In this document: in pieces, positions 52,466 through 60,422 of the stretch
Layout of the letters: each line of letters opens with the position of its first letter
Numbering within the stretch: the first letter of the stretch is position 1
Assembly (NCBI RefSeq): GCF_000308775.1
Contig: NZ_BAGJ01000087.1
Span: forward strand, 27,557-91,556
Length of the DNA: 64,000 nucleotides
Direction: 5' to 3'
DNA from: Nocardia testacea NBRC 100365
GTDB lineage: Bacteria; Actinomycetota; Actinomycetes; Mycobacteriales; Mycobacteriaceae
Program-made: the position numbers and the translations under genes
Notes under the pieces: model-generated
Database searches by the model: none
What the model saw: only the letters and a program-made list of their open reading frames with translations
Told to the model about the DNA's origin: nothing

Positions 52466-52486
52466 TGAACTAAGTTCATTTCATGA
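52466..52486. promoter_or_regulatory. Operator copy E (19-bp family) over rightward promoter
   Basis: TGAACTAAGTTCA (52466-52478) is a perfect palindrome followed by TTTCATG; it aligns with copy A (AACTrrrTTCAyTTCAT). It overlaps a TAAGTT -10 (52471-52476) paired with TCGACA (52447-52452) at 18 bp, and reaches the ATG of the SnoaL-like gene, which should be translated from a leaderless mRNA. Confidence 0.55.
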
Positions 52487-52863
52487 TTTACGTGATCGAG
52501 GACTACTACGCGACCGTCGACAGCGGCGGATTGCGGGACGCGGTGGCGTTGCTGGCCGAGGACGTGGACTTCACGATGGTCCTGCCCACCGGGGTGAACC
52601 GGGGCCGCGGCCGCTCGGCCATGTTCGATTACCTCAGCGGCCGGCCGCCGGTGAACCGCAAGCATGTGCTGTTGCGGGTCGCCGCCGACGGGGACGTGCA
52701 GTTCGCCCACGGCGCCGTCACCGAGAACGGCACCGTGACCACCGGCTATTTCGTGGCCGCGATGCATCTGGACGCGACGGGACTCATCGACCGATATCAG
52801 GTCACGTTCAGCGCGGACTTCGCGCTGGTGGACCGGTCCTCGACCGAAGGAGAACGGAAATGA
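52483..52863 (+). CDS. SnoaL-like protein 1
   Basis: Cone-fold NTF2/SnoaL-type protein of 126 aa (MIYVIEDYYATVDSGGLRDA; AEDVDFTMVLPTGVNRGRG; CDS ends SSTEGERK). Relatives include ketosteroid isomerase and limonene epoxide hydrolase. A catalytic Asp or Tyr cannot be assigned with confidence. First of a rightward pair, translationally coupled to the next gene by ATGA. Divergent from the leftward catabolic operon with a shared operator region. Confidence 0.68.
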   Translation: MIYVIEDYYATVDSGGLRDAVALLAEDVDFTMVLPTGVNRGRGRSAMFDYLSGRPPVNRKHVLLRVAADGDVQFAHGAVTENGTVTTGYFVAAMHLDATGLIDRYQVTFSADFALVDRSSTEGERK

Positions 52864-53231
52864 CGACGGATGTGCCCGTGCTGACGCGGTGGTTCGGTTA
52901 TATGGACTCCGACGATCCCGATCGGGTGCTCGGCATGATCTCCGCCGATTTCACCATGTCGGTGCAGTTCTCGAAGGGATCCGGGGAGAGCGCCGAATTC
53001 GTCGGGGACCGGGCCGGACTGGTCGCCTACCTCGCCCAGCGCGAGAAGAGCACCCTGATCCATCACATCGATGTGGGTGCGGTGGTGGGCGAATACGAAC
53101 TCGTGCTCGGTCGTACCACGCGTGCCGGAGAGTTCGAGGCGTCGTTCAATGCGACCGCCCAGCTCGACGCCGACGGTGCGGTGCGCCGGCTGCTCATCGC
53201 CCGGACGCCCGAGGTCGCCTTCGCGCGCTGA
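52860..53231 (+). CDS. SnoaL-like protein 2
   Basis: Second cone-fold protein, 123 aa (WFGYMDSDDPDRVLGMISAD; FVGDRAGLVAYLAQRE). It differs clearly from the protein before it, so the two may form a heteromer, as seen for some KSI-like pairs, or act on successive intermediates. Start overlaps the preceding stop (ATGA). Activity unknown. Confidence 0.65.
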   Translation: MTTDVPVLTRWFGYMDSDDPDRVLGMISADFTMSVQFSKGSGESAEFVGDRAGLVAYLAQREKSTLIHHIDVGAVVGEYELVLGRTTRAGEFEASFNATAQLDADGAVRRLLIARTPEVAFAR

Positions 53232-53270
53232 ACGGCGCGAGCCCGGCAGGCCCGACAAGGAGGACCACCG

Positions 53271-54290
53271 ATGAATCGCCGGCTCTGTCTGGCCCGGCGC
53301 CCGGCCGGAAAGCTGAGCGTCACCGATCTCGCGCTGCTCGAGGAACCCGTGCCGGAACCCGGCCCGGGCGAGATCCTGGTGCGCAACACCTGGCTGTCGA
53401 TCGATCCGTCCATCCGCATCCGGCTGGCGGAGACCACACCGGACGGGTACCTGCCGCCGCTGCGCCCGGGCGAATGTCTCAGCGGTCTCGCGCTCGGCGT
53501 GGTCGCCGAGACCCGCCACCCGGACTACGCCGTGGGCGATCTGGTCTCCCACACTCTCGGCTACCGCGAATACGCGGTGGTGGGCGCCGGCGCGCAGACC
53601 ATCGGCGGTTACGGCGCACCCACCCGGATCGAGGCAGGTGATCTTCCGCCGCAATGGTTCCTCGGCCCGCTGGGCAGCGCCGGACTCACCGCGTATGTGG
53701 GGCTGGTCGAAATTCTCGAGCTGACCGCGGCGGACACAGTGTGGGTGTCGTCGGCCGCGGGATCGGTCGGTTCGCTCGCCGCGCAGCTCGCGGCCCTGCG
53801 CGGCGCCACCGTCCTCGGCTCGTCGGGCAGTCCGGACAAGGTGGCCTACCTGCGCGACGAACTCGGTATCGCCGCCTTCGACTACCACGAGCCCGCCCTC
53901 GCCGAATCGCTGGCCGTACTCGCGCCCACCGGAATCGACGCGTATTTCGACAATGTCGGTGGCGACCATCTGACCGCGGCCCTGGACGCGCTCCGCCCGC
54001 AGGGGCGGATCGCGCTGTGCGGGGCGGTATCCGGTTACGACGGCGCGGCCCCGGCCGGGCCGCCGAACCTCTTCACCATGGTGGCGAAAGGCCTGCGTAT
54101 GCGGGGTTTCCGGGCCGGATCCTTCAATCATCTCGAGTCGGCCATGCGGGCCGAGGTCGGTGCGCATCTCGCGGCCGGACGACTGGTCCACCGGGAATCG
54201 GTATTCGAGGGGATCGAGCAGGCGGCGGCCGCCCTGGTCGCGATGCTCTCGGGCGCGACGACCGGAAAAACACTGTGCCGTCTGGCCTGA
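53271..54290 (+). CDS. NADPH-dependent MDR reductase, CurA/2-alkenal reductase type
   Basis: Zinc-free medium-chain reductase, 339 aa. NADP loop WVSSAAGSVGSLAAQLA near residue 155, TYFDNVGGDH-type motif seen as AYFDNVGGDHLTAALDAL, and GRIALCGAVSGYD. These mark the leukotriene B4 dehydrogenase/CurA group that reduces alpha,beta-unsaturated carbonyls. GGAGGACC precedes the ATG. It follows the SnoaL-like pair by 39 bp and probably belongs to their operon. Confidence 0.82.
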   Translation: MNRRLCLARRPAGKLSVTDLALLEEPVPEPGPGEILVRNTWLSIDPSIRIRLAETTPDGYLPPLRPGECLSGLALGVVAETRHPDYAVGDLVSHTLGYREYAVVGAGAQTIGGYGAPTRIEAGDLPPQWFLGPLGSAGLTAYVGLVEILELTAADTVWVSSAAGSVGSLAAQLAALRGATVLGSSGSPDKVAYLRDELGIAAFDYHEPALAESLAVLAPTGIDAYFDNVGGDHLTAALDALRPQGRIALCGAVSGYDGAAPAGPPNLFTMVAKGLRMRGFRAGSFNHLESAMRAEVGAHLAAGRLVHRESVFEGIEQAAAALVAMLSGATTGKTLCRLA

Positions 54291-54309
54291 GGCGGCCCGG
54301 GTCCGGCGC

Positions 54310-55083
54310 TCAGTGATCGCGCTGGGCGCGGCCCATGTTCCGTTCCCGCTCCCGTTCCGCGGCAGTGGCGAGATAGTCGCCGAGTTCGCGCCGCAGCGTG
54401 GCGTCCAGCGACCGGGCCAGACTGGTGTGCACCGCGGCGACACCGAGTTCACGCATTGTATTGAGCATGCGGGTGGTGGCGGCGATCTCGTCATTGGAGT
54501 CCGGTAGCCAGCCGGGCCCGTGCTCGTCGACGATATGTTTCTTCGCCGCGTTGATGAGCAGCTCGCTGATAGCGTCGATCCGCGTGGCGACGTCGGCGTA
54601 CACCGAGATGAGCGTGCCCAGCTCCACCCCGTACTCGTGGAGCTCGGTGAACGAGGTGAGCAGCTGGGTATCGGTGATCACCACCGTCTCGCCGTCCACC
54701 CGGACCAGACCCATCCGGCTCAGCTGTTCCACCAGCTCCTCGGTCTGCTCACCGAGAATGGTGGCGAGCAGTTCCCGGGGAACCTCGAACGTCTCCTCCT
54801 CCGACCAGTTCGCGGTGACGGCGTGCTGCAGGCCCAGCACCTCGGTGAGATCCTTGCCGGTCTCCCAGCTGGTGATGAAATCGGCGATATGCGCGGTGGT
54901 GAAACCGCGCTGGAGCAGCGCGTCGATGAGGCGGAGCCGCTCGAGGTGGGAATCGTCGTAGATACTGGCCCGGCCGTCGCGGTCGGCCGGGGGCGGGAGC
55001 AGTCCGCGCTCCTGATAGGCGCGGACATTGCGGGAGGTGGTGCCCGCGGCGCGGGCGAGATCGTCGATCCGGTATCGCGCCAT
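54310..55083 (-). CDS. MerR-family regulator with large effector domain
   Basis: Regulator of 257 aa. The N-terminal MerR helix-turn-helix (YRIDDLARAAGTTSRNVRAY, residues 4-23) is followed by a winged region (DRDGRASIYDDSHLERL) and an unusually long helical C-terminal domain of about 180 residues (LLTSFTELHEYGVELG), larger than in typical MerR proteins. It follows the BVMO gene by 66 bp in the same direction, so it may regulate or be cotranscribed with that operon. Convergent with the CurA-like gene. Confidence 0.78.
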   Translation of the reverse strand: MARYRIDDLARAAGTTSRNVRAYQERGLLPPPADRDGRASIYDDSHLERLRLIDALLQRGFTTAHIADFITSWETGKDLTEVLGLQHAVTANWSEEETFEVPRELLATILGEQTEELVEQLSRMGLVRVDGETVVITDTQLLTSFTELHEYGVELGTLISVYADVATRIDAISELLINAAKKHIVDEHGPGWLPDSNDEIAATTRMLNTMRELGVAAVHTSLARSLDATLRRELGDYLATAAERERERNMGRAQRDH

Positions 55084-55149
55084 GAGTCCGCACCTCCCTC
55101 GCCCGCCTGCGCCGGTGATCCGGCCCGAGAATCCGAGTCTAGCCCTCGG

Positions 55150-56658
55150 CTAGGGGATCGATGCCACCGTCGGCGCGATCCGCGGCTCGGCTGCCACCAC
55201 CGTGTAGTCGTCGAGATCGACCTCGCGCAACTGGTTGCGGTACTGGGTGGCGAAGCCCGGGTACATGGTCGCGTTGAACCCGTCCTCGGTCAGATACCAG
55301 CTGCGGCAGCCCGAGTTCCAGGTGGTCGCACCCAGCTTGCGCTGGATGGCCGCGTTGTAACGCTCCTGGCGTTCGCGGCGCACCTCGAGCATCCGCAGAT
55401 CGCGGTCGAGGATCAGACCGATCGCCCGCACCAGGTAGTCGATCTGCGCTTCCATGTACACCAGTGCCGAGTTGTGCCCCGGGCCGGAATTGGGTCCGAA
55501 GGTCAGGAACAGGTTCGGATAGCCGGAGACCGCGACACTGCGATACGCGAACGCGCCGCGCCGCCACTCGTCGGCGAGCACCCGGCCGTCCCGGCCGGTG
55601 ATCGGGATCGGTGTCCCGGTTTTGGAGACCTCGAATCCGGTGGCGAACACGATGCAGTCGGCACGGTGCTCGATCCCCTCGGCGGTGCGGATACCGTCCG
55701 GGGCGATCCGGGCGATCGGCCAGGTGATCAGTTTGCAGTTCTCCCGCTGCAGTGCCGGGTAGTAGTCGTCGGTCATGAGCAGTCGTTTGCAGCCGGCCCG
55801 GAAATCGGGCGTGAGCTGTCGGCGCAGCCACGGATCGGCGACCTGGCGCCGCAGCTGTGCCCGGCCGACCAGTTCGACCACCCGGGTCAGCGGGGTGTTC
55901 CAGACGACGCCGAGCGCCACCGATTCGTGCCCGTAGAACCACGCCTGCCGCGCGAGGGTCTGCGCGCCGGGGACATGCCGGTACAGCTCCTTGGTGAGGG
56001 CGCCGGTGCGCCGGTTCACCCGGGGCAGGACCCAGCCGGGAGTGCGCTGGAAAACCTTCACCGAGCCGGCCCGTTCCACCAGCTCCGGGATGATCTGCAC
56101 CGCACTGGCTCCGGTGCCGATCACCGCGACCCGTTTTCCGGCGAAATCGTAGTCGTGGTCCCAGCGCGCACTGTGGATCGTGTGCCCGGTGAAGGTGTCG
56201 ATACCCGGGATATCGGGGTAGCCGGGTTCGGTCAGCGGGCCGGACGCCAGCACCACCGCACGCGCGCGGACTTCTCCGGCGCCCTCGATCGAGATCGCCC
56301 AGGTGCCGGTGGTCTCGTCGAATGCCATTCCGGCGACGTTGTGCCGTAACCGGATATGCGGACCGATTCCGGATTCGGCCACCATCGAGTCGATATAGCT
56401 CAGGATCTCACCGCTGCCGGAATAGGTGTGCGACCAGTCCGGGTTGGGTGCGAAGCTGTAGGAGTAGAGCCGGGAGGGAATATCGCAGGCGGCGCCGGGA
56501 TAGGTGTTGTCGCGCCAGGTTCCGCCGACCGCGTCACCGCGTTCGAACACCGCGAAATTCGTGATACCGCGGTCGCGGAGCCGGATGGCCGCGCCGATTC
56601 CGGCGAATCCCGCACCGATCACGGCGACATCGAGCGGGGCTGTGCTGGTCGTGGTCAT
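55150..56658 (-). CDS. Baeyer-Villiger-type flavin monooxygenase
   Basis: FAD/NADPH monooxygenase of 502 aa that would insert oxygen into a ketone to give an ester or lactone. FAD loop GAGFAG at residues 15-20; BVMO fingerprint F156-x-G158-x3-H162-x3-W166-D167 (FTGHTIHSARWD); NADPH loop GTGASA at 181-186. FATGF ends the third motif. The ATG at 56658 follows GAGG; an in-frame GTG at 56673 is possible. It is the last enzyme gene of an operon with diiron protein, SDR and esterase genes. Confidence 0.87.
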   Translation of the reverse strand: MTTTSTAPLDVAVIGAGFAGIGAAIRLRDRGITNFAVFERGDAVGGTWRDNTYPGAACDIPSRLYSYSFAPNPDWSHTYSGSGEILSYIDSMVAESGIGPHIRLRHNVAGMAFDETTGTWAISIEGAGEVRARAVVLASGPLTEPGYPDIPGIDTFTGHTIHSARWDHDYDFAGKRVAVIGTGASAVQIIPELVERAGSVKVFQRTPGWVLPRVNRRTGALTKELYRHVPGAQTLARQAWFYGHESVALGVVWNTPLTRVVELVGRAQLRRQVADPWLRRQLTPDFRAGCKRLLMTDDYYPALQRENCKLITWPIARIAPDGIRTAEGIEHRADCIVFATGFEVSKTGTPIPITGRDGRVLADEWRRGAFAYRSVAVSGYPNLFLTFGPNSGPGHNSALVYMEAQIDYLVRAIGLILDRDLRMLEVRRERQERYNAAIQRKLGATTWNSGCRSWYLTEDGFNATMYPGFATQYRNQLREVDLDDYTVVAAEPRIAPTVASIP

Positions 56659-56669
56659 GCTCGTCCTCG

Positions 56670-57593
56670 TCACGCGGCGGGGGTGTAGGTGATTTCCTTC
56701 GACCAGCTCGGGTCCTTGCGCAGTAGCCGCCGCGGAATGGCCCCGGTGACCTTCACCAGGGTGTCCGCGAGCAGGTGATACGGATGACCCCGGTCGACCA
56801 CCCAGTTACCGTGCATCTTCACGATCTGGTACATCGGCAACCGGCGGGCGAATTCGCTGCGCTCACCCACCTTCCGGTAGCGCTCGAGCGCCGAGTACAG
56901 CTTCTTCTCGTCCACTCCCATCGCGACGATGTTGTCGCGCATCTTGTTCAGCAGCGGCATATAACTCAGCACGCCGATCAGGAAGGTGGGTTTCACCCAG
57001 CCGCCGACCAGTTCGATGAGCAGTTTGCGCATCTCGGCATGGCCGAGCACATCCATCACCGCGAAATCCACCGCCAGGTGCCGGGACTCGTCGGCATTGA
57101 TCCGCCGGAACGCCTCCTGGCACACCGGGTCCTCGATCTCGTCCATGATGAATTTGACCAGCGCGCCGTCGAGTGCCACCTCGAGCATCGGAATCACGGT
57201 TCCCAGGAAGGACAGCGACATCTCGTCGGCGTATTTGTCCAGGAAATCGATCACCAGTTTGACATTGATATTCGGCTGCGGGATCTCGTCACCCTCGAGC
57301 ATGCCCCAGCGCCGCATCAGCGCGAGTTCGGCATTGGCGTGCTTCTGCTCCTCGGCGTGGAAATAACGGTAGATCTCCCGCAGGGTCTCGTCGGGGGCCT
57401 TTTTGGCCATGGCGGCGAATCCGCGCGCCCCCACGTTCTCGATCCACATCAGGTCCGACATGAACGGCTTCAGGCGCGCGTGCTGTTCGGGGGTGATCGT
57501 TTCCGCGCCCGGCGCGTCCCAATCGATATCGGCCAGTGCCCACTGGCGGTCCTTGATCTTGTCGAGCATATCCGCGAAGTCCATGGTCGCCAT
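56670..57593 (-). CDS. Ferritin-like diiron protein, probable oxygenase
   Basis: Four-helix-bundle protein of 307 aa with a complete diiron ligand set: E52, E82-x2-H85, E138 and E169-x2-H172 (IENV, EEQKH, LEVAL, DESRH). This is the pattern of ferritin-like oxygenases and desaturases. It is not an acyl-ACP desaturase by length or start. It could hydroxylate the ketone or alcohol handled by the neighbouring enzymes. One base separates it from the SDR stop; 11 bp separate it from the BVMO gene. Confidence 0.72.
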   Translation of the reverse strand: MATMDFADMLDKIKDRQWALADIDWDAPGAETITPEQHARLKPFMSDLMWIENVGARGFAAMAKKAPDETLREIYRYFHAEEQKHANAELALMRRWGMLEGDEIPQPNINVKLVIDFLDKYADEMSLSFLGTVIPMLEVALDGALVKFIMDEIEDPVCQEAFRRINADESRHLAVDFAVMDVLGHAEMRKLLIELVGGWVKPTFLIGVLSYMPLLNKMRDNIVAMGVDEKKLYSALERYRKVGERSEFARRLPMYQIVKMHGNWVVDRGHPYHLLADTLVKVTGAIPRRLLRKDPSWSKEITYTPAA

Positions 57594-57594
57594 C

Positions 57595-58488
57595 TCAGAC
57601 TCCTGTTCTCTGTGTAGTGGTCGGTACGGCGGGCGCGTCCTGCGGCAACAGCCGCTCGAGCAGACCCGCCACGGTGGTGTACGGTCCGGGAAAAGCGCGT
57701 TTGAGCAGCCAGATCAGCTGGGCATCGGGCTGCGGGAGGACGTGCAGCCGGCCGCGATCGTGCGCGTCGAGGGTGATCCGGGCGACGCGCTCGGGGGAGA
57801 AGCCGGTCCAGCGCATCAGGGTGTCGGCGAGGGCGCGCGAACCCGTGGTGATGCGCCCGTCCCGGGCGACATTGGTCCGGACGAAGGTGGGGCAGAGCAC
57901 GGTGACCGCGATATCGGTACCGCTGAATTCCGCGGCCATCGTCTCCGACAGTGCCAGCACACCGGCCTTGGAGGTGTTGTAGACCGCCATCGCGGGCGCG
58001 GCCGCGAAACCGGCGGCCGAGGCCACATTGATGATGCCGCCGCGGCCGGCGGCCCGCAGCCGGGGCGCGAATATCTCGCAGCCGTGCACCACGCCCCACA
58101 GATTGATACCGAGCGCCCACTCCCAGTCGGTGAAGCCGATCTCGCCCACCGGTTTCCCGCCGATGCCGACGCCGGCGTTGTTGACCACCAGCGAGACCGG
58201 TCCGTCGAATACCGAATCGGCGAACCGGGCGAGGATCTCCACGTCTTCCCGGCGGGCCACATCGCAGCGGAAAGTGTGTGCGGCGCCGGGGTGTTCGCGT
58301 TCGATGAGGGCGACCGTGCCCGCGGCACGGCTCTCGTCGATATCGGCGCAGACGATCTGTCCGCCCCGGGCGGCCAGTTCGAGGGCGAGAGCGCGGCCGA
58401 TTCCGCTGCCGGCGCCGGTGACGACCGCGCGGGCGCCGCGGGTGCGATCGGAGGTGCCGAACGGCAGGAGGTTGCGCAGGGCTGTCAT
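57595..58488 (-). CDS. Short-chain dehydrogenase/reductase, SadH-like
   Basis: SDR of 297 aa: VVTGAGSGIGRALA loop near residue 22, NNAGVGIG, Ser in NVASAAG, YxxxK as YNTSK. The C-terminal tail (LHVLPQPDAQLIWLLKRAFP) is the form found in SadH-like actinobacterial SDRs that lie near BVMO and lipase genes. CADIDES favours NAD+. One base apart from the genes on both sides, so the operon is compact. Confidence 0.8.
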   Translation of the reverse strand: MTALRNLLPFGTSDRTRGARAVVTGAGSGIGRALALELAARGGQIVCADIDESRAAGTVALIEREHPGAAHTFRCDVARREDVEILARFADSVFDGPVSLVVNNAGVGIGGKPVGEIGFTDWEWALGINLWGVVHGCEIFAPRLRAAGRGGIINVASAAGFAAAPAMAVYNTSKAGVLALSETMAAEFSGTDIAVTVLCPTFVRTNVARDGRITTGSRALADTLMRWTGFSPERVARITLDAHDRGRLHVLPQPDAQLIWLLKRAFPGPYTTVAGLLERLLPQDAPAVPTTTQRTGV

Positions 58489-58489
58489 C

Positions 58490-59473
58490 TCAGCTCACTT
58501 TCCGTGGGGTGGCGACCGTGAGTGCCGCGCACAGGAAGTCGGCGGCGCGGCTCAGGGCGGCGTCGGCTTCGGGGGCCAGGCGCGGCAGTGCCTGGAACAC
58601 GTGCACCTGACCCGGCCAGATCTCGAGGGTGCAGTCACCGCCCGCGGTCCGGACCATCGTGTGCAGGTGGCGGGCATCGGCGCTGAGCATCTCGGCGCCG
58701 CCGGCCTGCACCAGTATCGGCGGGAGCGCGGTGCCGGCCGCGACGGTGAGGCGCAGTCGCGGGGTGTCGTCGGGATGTCCGCTGGTGTAGACGCGGGGGA
58801 GCCGGCGAGCGGCCCGGGCCGAGATCACCGGATCGCGCCGGCGTCGCTCCTGCTCGGTCGCCAGGGCGAAGGTGAGATCGATCAGCGGCGAGAACAGGGC
58901 GACGGCGGCGGGTTGCGCATCACCGCGGGCGGCGTTCTCCAGGAGCAGATCGAGGGTGAGGTGCCCGCCCGCGGAATCCGCCGCGATCACCAGGTCGTCC
59001 GCGGCGAAGCCCTGGCCGAGCAGCCATTCGAAACCGGCGGCGATATCGTCGGCGGCGGCCGGGAAGCGGTGTTCGGGGGCGAGCCGGTAGTCCACGACGA
59101 AGACGGGCAGACCGGTATCGCGGGACAGCCGGGAGGCGAGGCCGCGATGGGTCCGGGCCGAACAGAGCACATACCCGCTGCCGTGCACGTAGTAGACGGC
59201 CCGGCCGCCGGACTCGACCCCGGGAGCGCGCACCCATTCGCCGCGGACGTCGCCGGCCCGGACTTCCTGGACGACTGTGCCGCGCAGCGGTGGGCCGGCC
59301 AGTTCCATGATCGTCGCGATGAGGGTGCGGGCGAACAGGACACCCGGTGGGTTCATCGGCACCGCGCAGTTGATCGGGCGCAGACCGTATTCCGCCGCGG
59401 TGGCGGCCAGTCGCGAACGCAGGGAGGGGGTGCGCGGCACACCGGTGCGCGAGGTCCTCGTCGACCTAGTCAT
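58490..59473 (-). CDS. Alpha/beta hydrolase, hormone-sensitive-lipase type (LipR-like)
   Basis: Esterase of 327 aa. Oxyanion motif HGSGYVL (HGGG in most relatives), nucleophile elbow AADSAGGHLTL, and C-terminal GQVHVFQ for the catalytic His. Asp in LVQAGGAEML region completes the triad. With the BVMO in the same operon it is the natural candidate to open the ester or lactone that the monooxygenase makes. ATG at 59473 directly behind the promoter, probably leaderless. Confidence 0.8.
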   Translation of the reverse strand: MTRSTRTSRTGVPRTPSLRSRLAATAAEYGLRPINCAVPMNPPGVLFARTLIATIMELAGPPLRGTVVQEVRAGDVRGEWVRAPGVESGGRAVYYVHGSGYVLCSARTHRGLASRLSRDTGLPVFVVDYRLAPEHRFPAAADDIAAGFEWLLGQGFAADDLVIAADSAGGHLTLDLLLENAARGDAQPAAVALFSPLIDLTFALATEQERRRRDPVISARAARRLPRVYTSGHPDDTPRLRLTVAAGTALPPILVQAGGAEMLSADARHLHTMVRTAGGDCTLEIWPGQVHVFQALPRLAPEADAALSRAADFLCAALTVATPRKVS

Positions 59474-59480
59474 GCGTTCA

Positions 59481-59509
59481 GAATCATTCACAAATGTGCC
59501 ATTTGTCAA
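59481..59509 (-). promoter_or_regulatory. Promoter with palindromic operator for BVMO operon
   Basis: Minus-strand TTGACA (59509-59504), 17-bp spacer, TGATTC (59486-59481). The spacer holds the perfect inverted repeat ACAAATG-TGC-CATTTGT (59490-59506). The motif differs from the 19-bp family, so a separate regulator is expected. Confidence 0.6.
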
Positions 59510-59588
59510 TGGCGGATTAGTGACCCCGTGGCGACAGGGTCCGCGTGGCGCCCCCGGCCGGTACGCGGTGGTGCGGCACGATGAGGGG

Positions 59589-60383
59589 ATGAACATCGAC
59601 CTCTCCGGACGGCACGCACTGGTCACGGGCTCCAGCCAGGGCATCGGCCTGGCCATCGCCACCGCGCTGGCGCGGGCGGGCGCGTCGGTGATCGTGAACG
59701 GCCGCGGCCCGGACAAGACCGAAGCGGCCCGCACCCGCATTCTGGAGGAAGTCCCCGGCGCCTCGGTTCGCGCCGTCGCCGCCGATCTGTCCTCCGCGGT
59801 GGGTGCCGGAATTCTGCGGGAGAAGGTGCCCGAGCTCGATATCCTCGTCAACAATCTGGGAATCTTCGAGGCGAAACCGGTGCTCGAGATCGACGACGAC
59901 GATTGGCGGCGCTACTTCGAGGTGAACGTGCTGTCCGCCATCCGGCTCATCCGGATGTATCTGCCCGGCATGATGCAGCAGGGATTCGGTCGCGTCATGA
60001 ACATCGCCAGCGATTCGGCGGTGGTGACGCCGCTGGAAATGGTGCACTACGGCACGACGAAGACCGCGCTGCTCGCCGTCACCCGCGGATACGCGAAGGC
60101 CGCGGCGGGCACGGGGGTCACCGTCAATTCCGTGATGGCGGGACCGACCCATACGCCCGGCGTCGAGGATTTCGTCCGGGACCTGGTCGGCTCCGAACTG
60201 CCCTGGGACGAGGCACAGCACCGCTTCATGCGCGAACACCGCCCGCATTCGCTGCTCCAGCGACTGATCGAACCCGCCGAAATCGGCAATATGGTGGTCT
60301 ACCTCGCCTCGGATCAGGCCTCGGCCACGACCGGGGGCGCGGTCCGCGTGGATGGCGGCTATATCGATTCGATCCTGCCCTGA
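59589..60383 (+). CDS. Short-chain dehydrogenase/reductase (classical SDR)
   Basis: SDR of 264 aa: VTGSSQGIGLAIA loop near residue 13, NNLGIFE in place of NNAG, Ser in NIASDSA, YxxxK as YGTTK, C-terminal DGGYIDSILP. Arg in NGRGPD suggests NADP(H). Divergent from the BVMO operon across 115 bp, so it may share its control. The frame continues upstream within the esterase region, but MNIDLSGR at 59589 with GAGGGG before it is the clear start. Confidence 0.8.
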   Translation: MNIDLSGRHALVTGSSQGIGLAIATALARAGASVIVNGRGPDKTEAARTRILEEVPGASVRAVAADLSSAVGAGILREKVPELDILVNNLGIFEAKPVLEIDDDDWRRYFEVNVLSAIRLIRMYLPGMMQQGFGRVMNIASDSAVVTPLEMVHYGTTKTALLAVTRGYAKAAAGTGVTVNSVMAGPTHTPGVEDFVRDLVGSELPWDEAQHRFMREHRPHSLLQRLIEPAEIGNMVVYLASDQASATTGGAVRVDGGYIDSILP

Positions 60384-60422
60384 TCGCGATCGCTCGCCCC
60401 CCGGACCGCGGCGGCGCGGGCG

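Noticed and set aside
32229..52486. KstR or KstR2 operators as explanation of the repeated palindrome
   Set aside because: KstR sites have the core AAC-n2-GTT and KstR2 sites carry CAAG-n2-CTTG; the copies here are built on AACTG...CAGTT with a different spacing.
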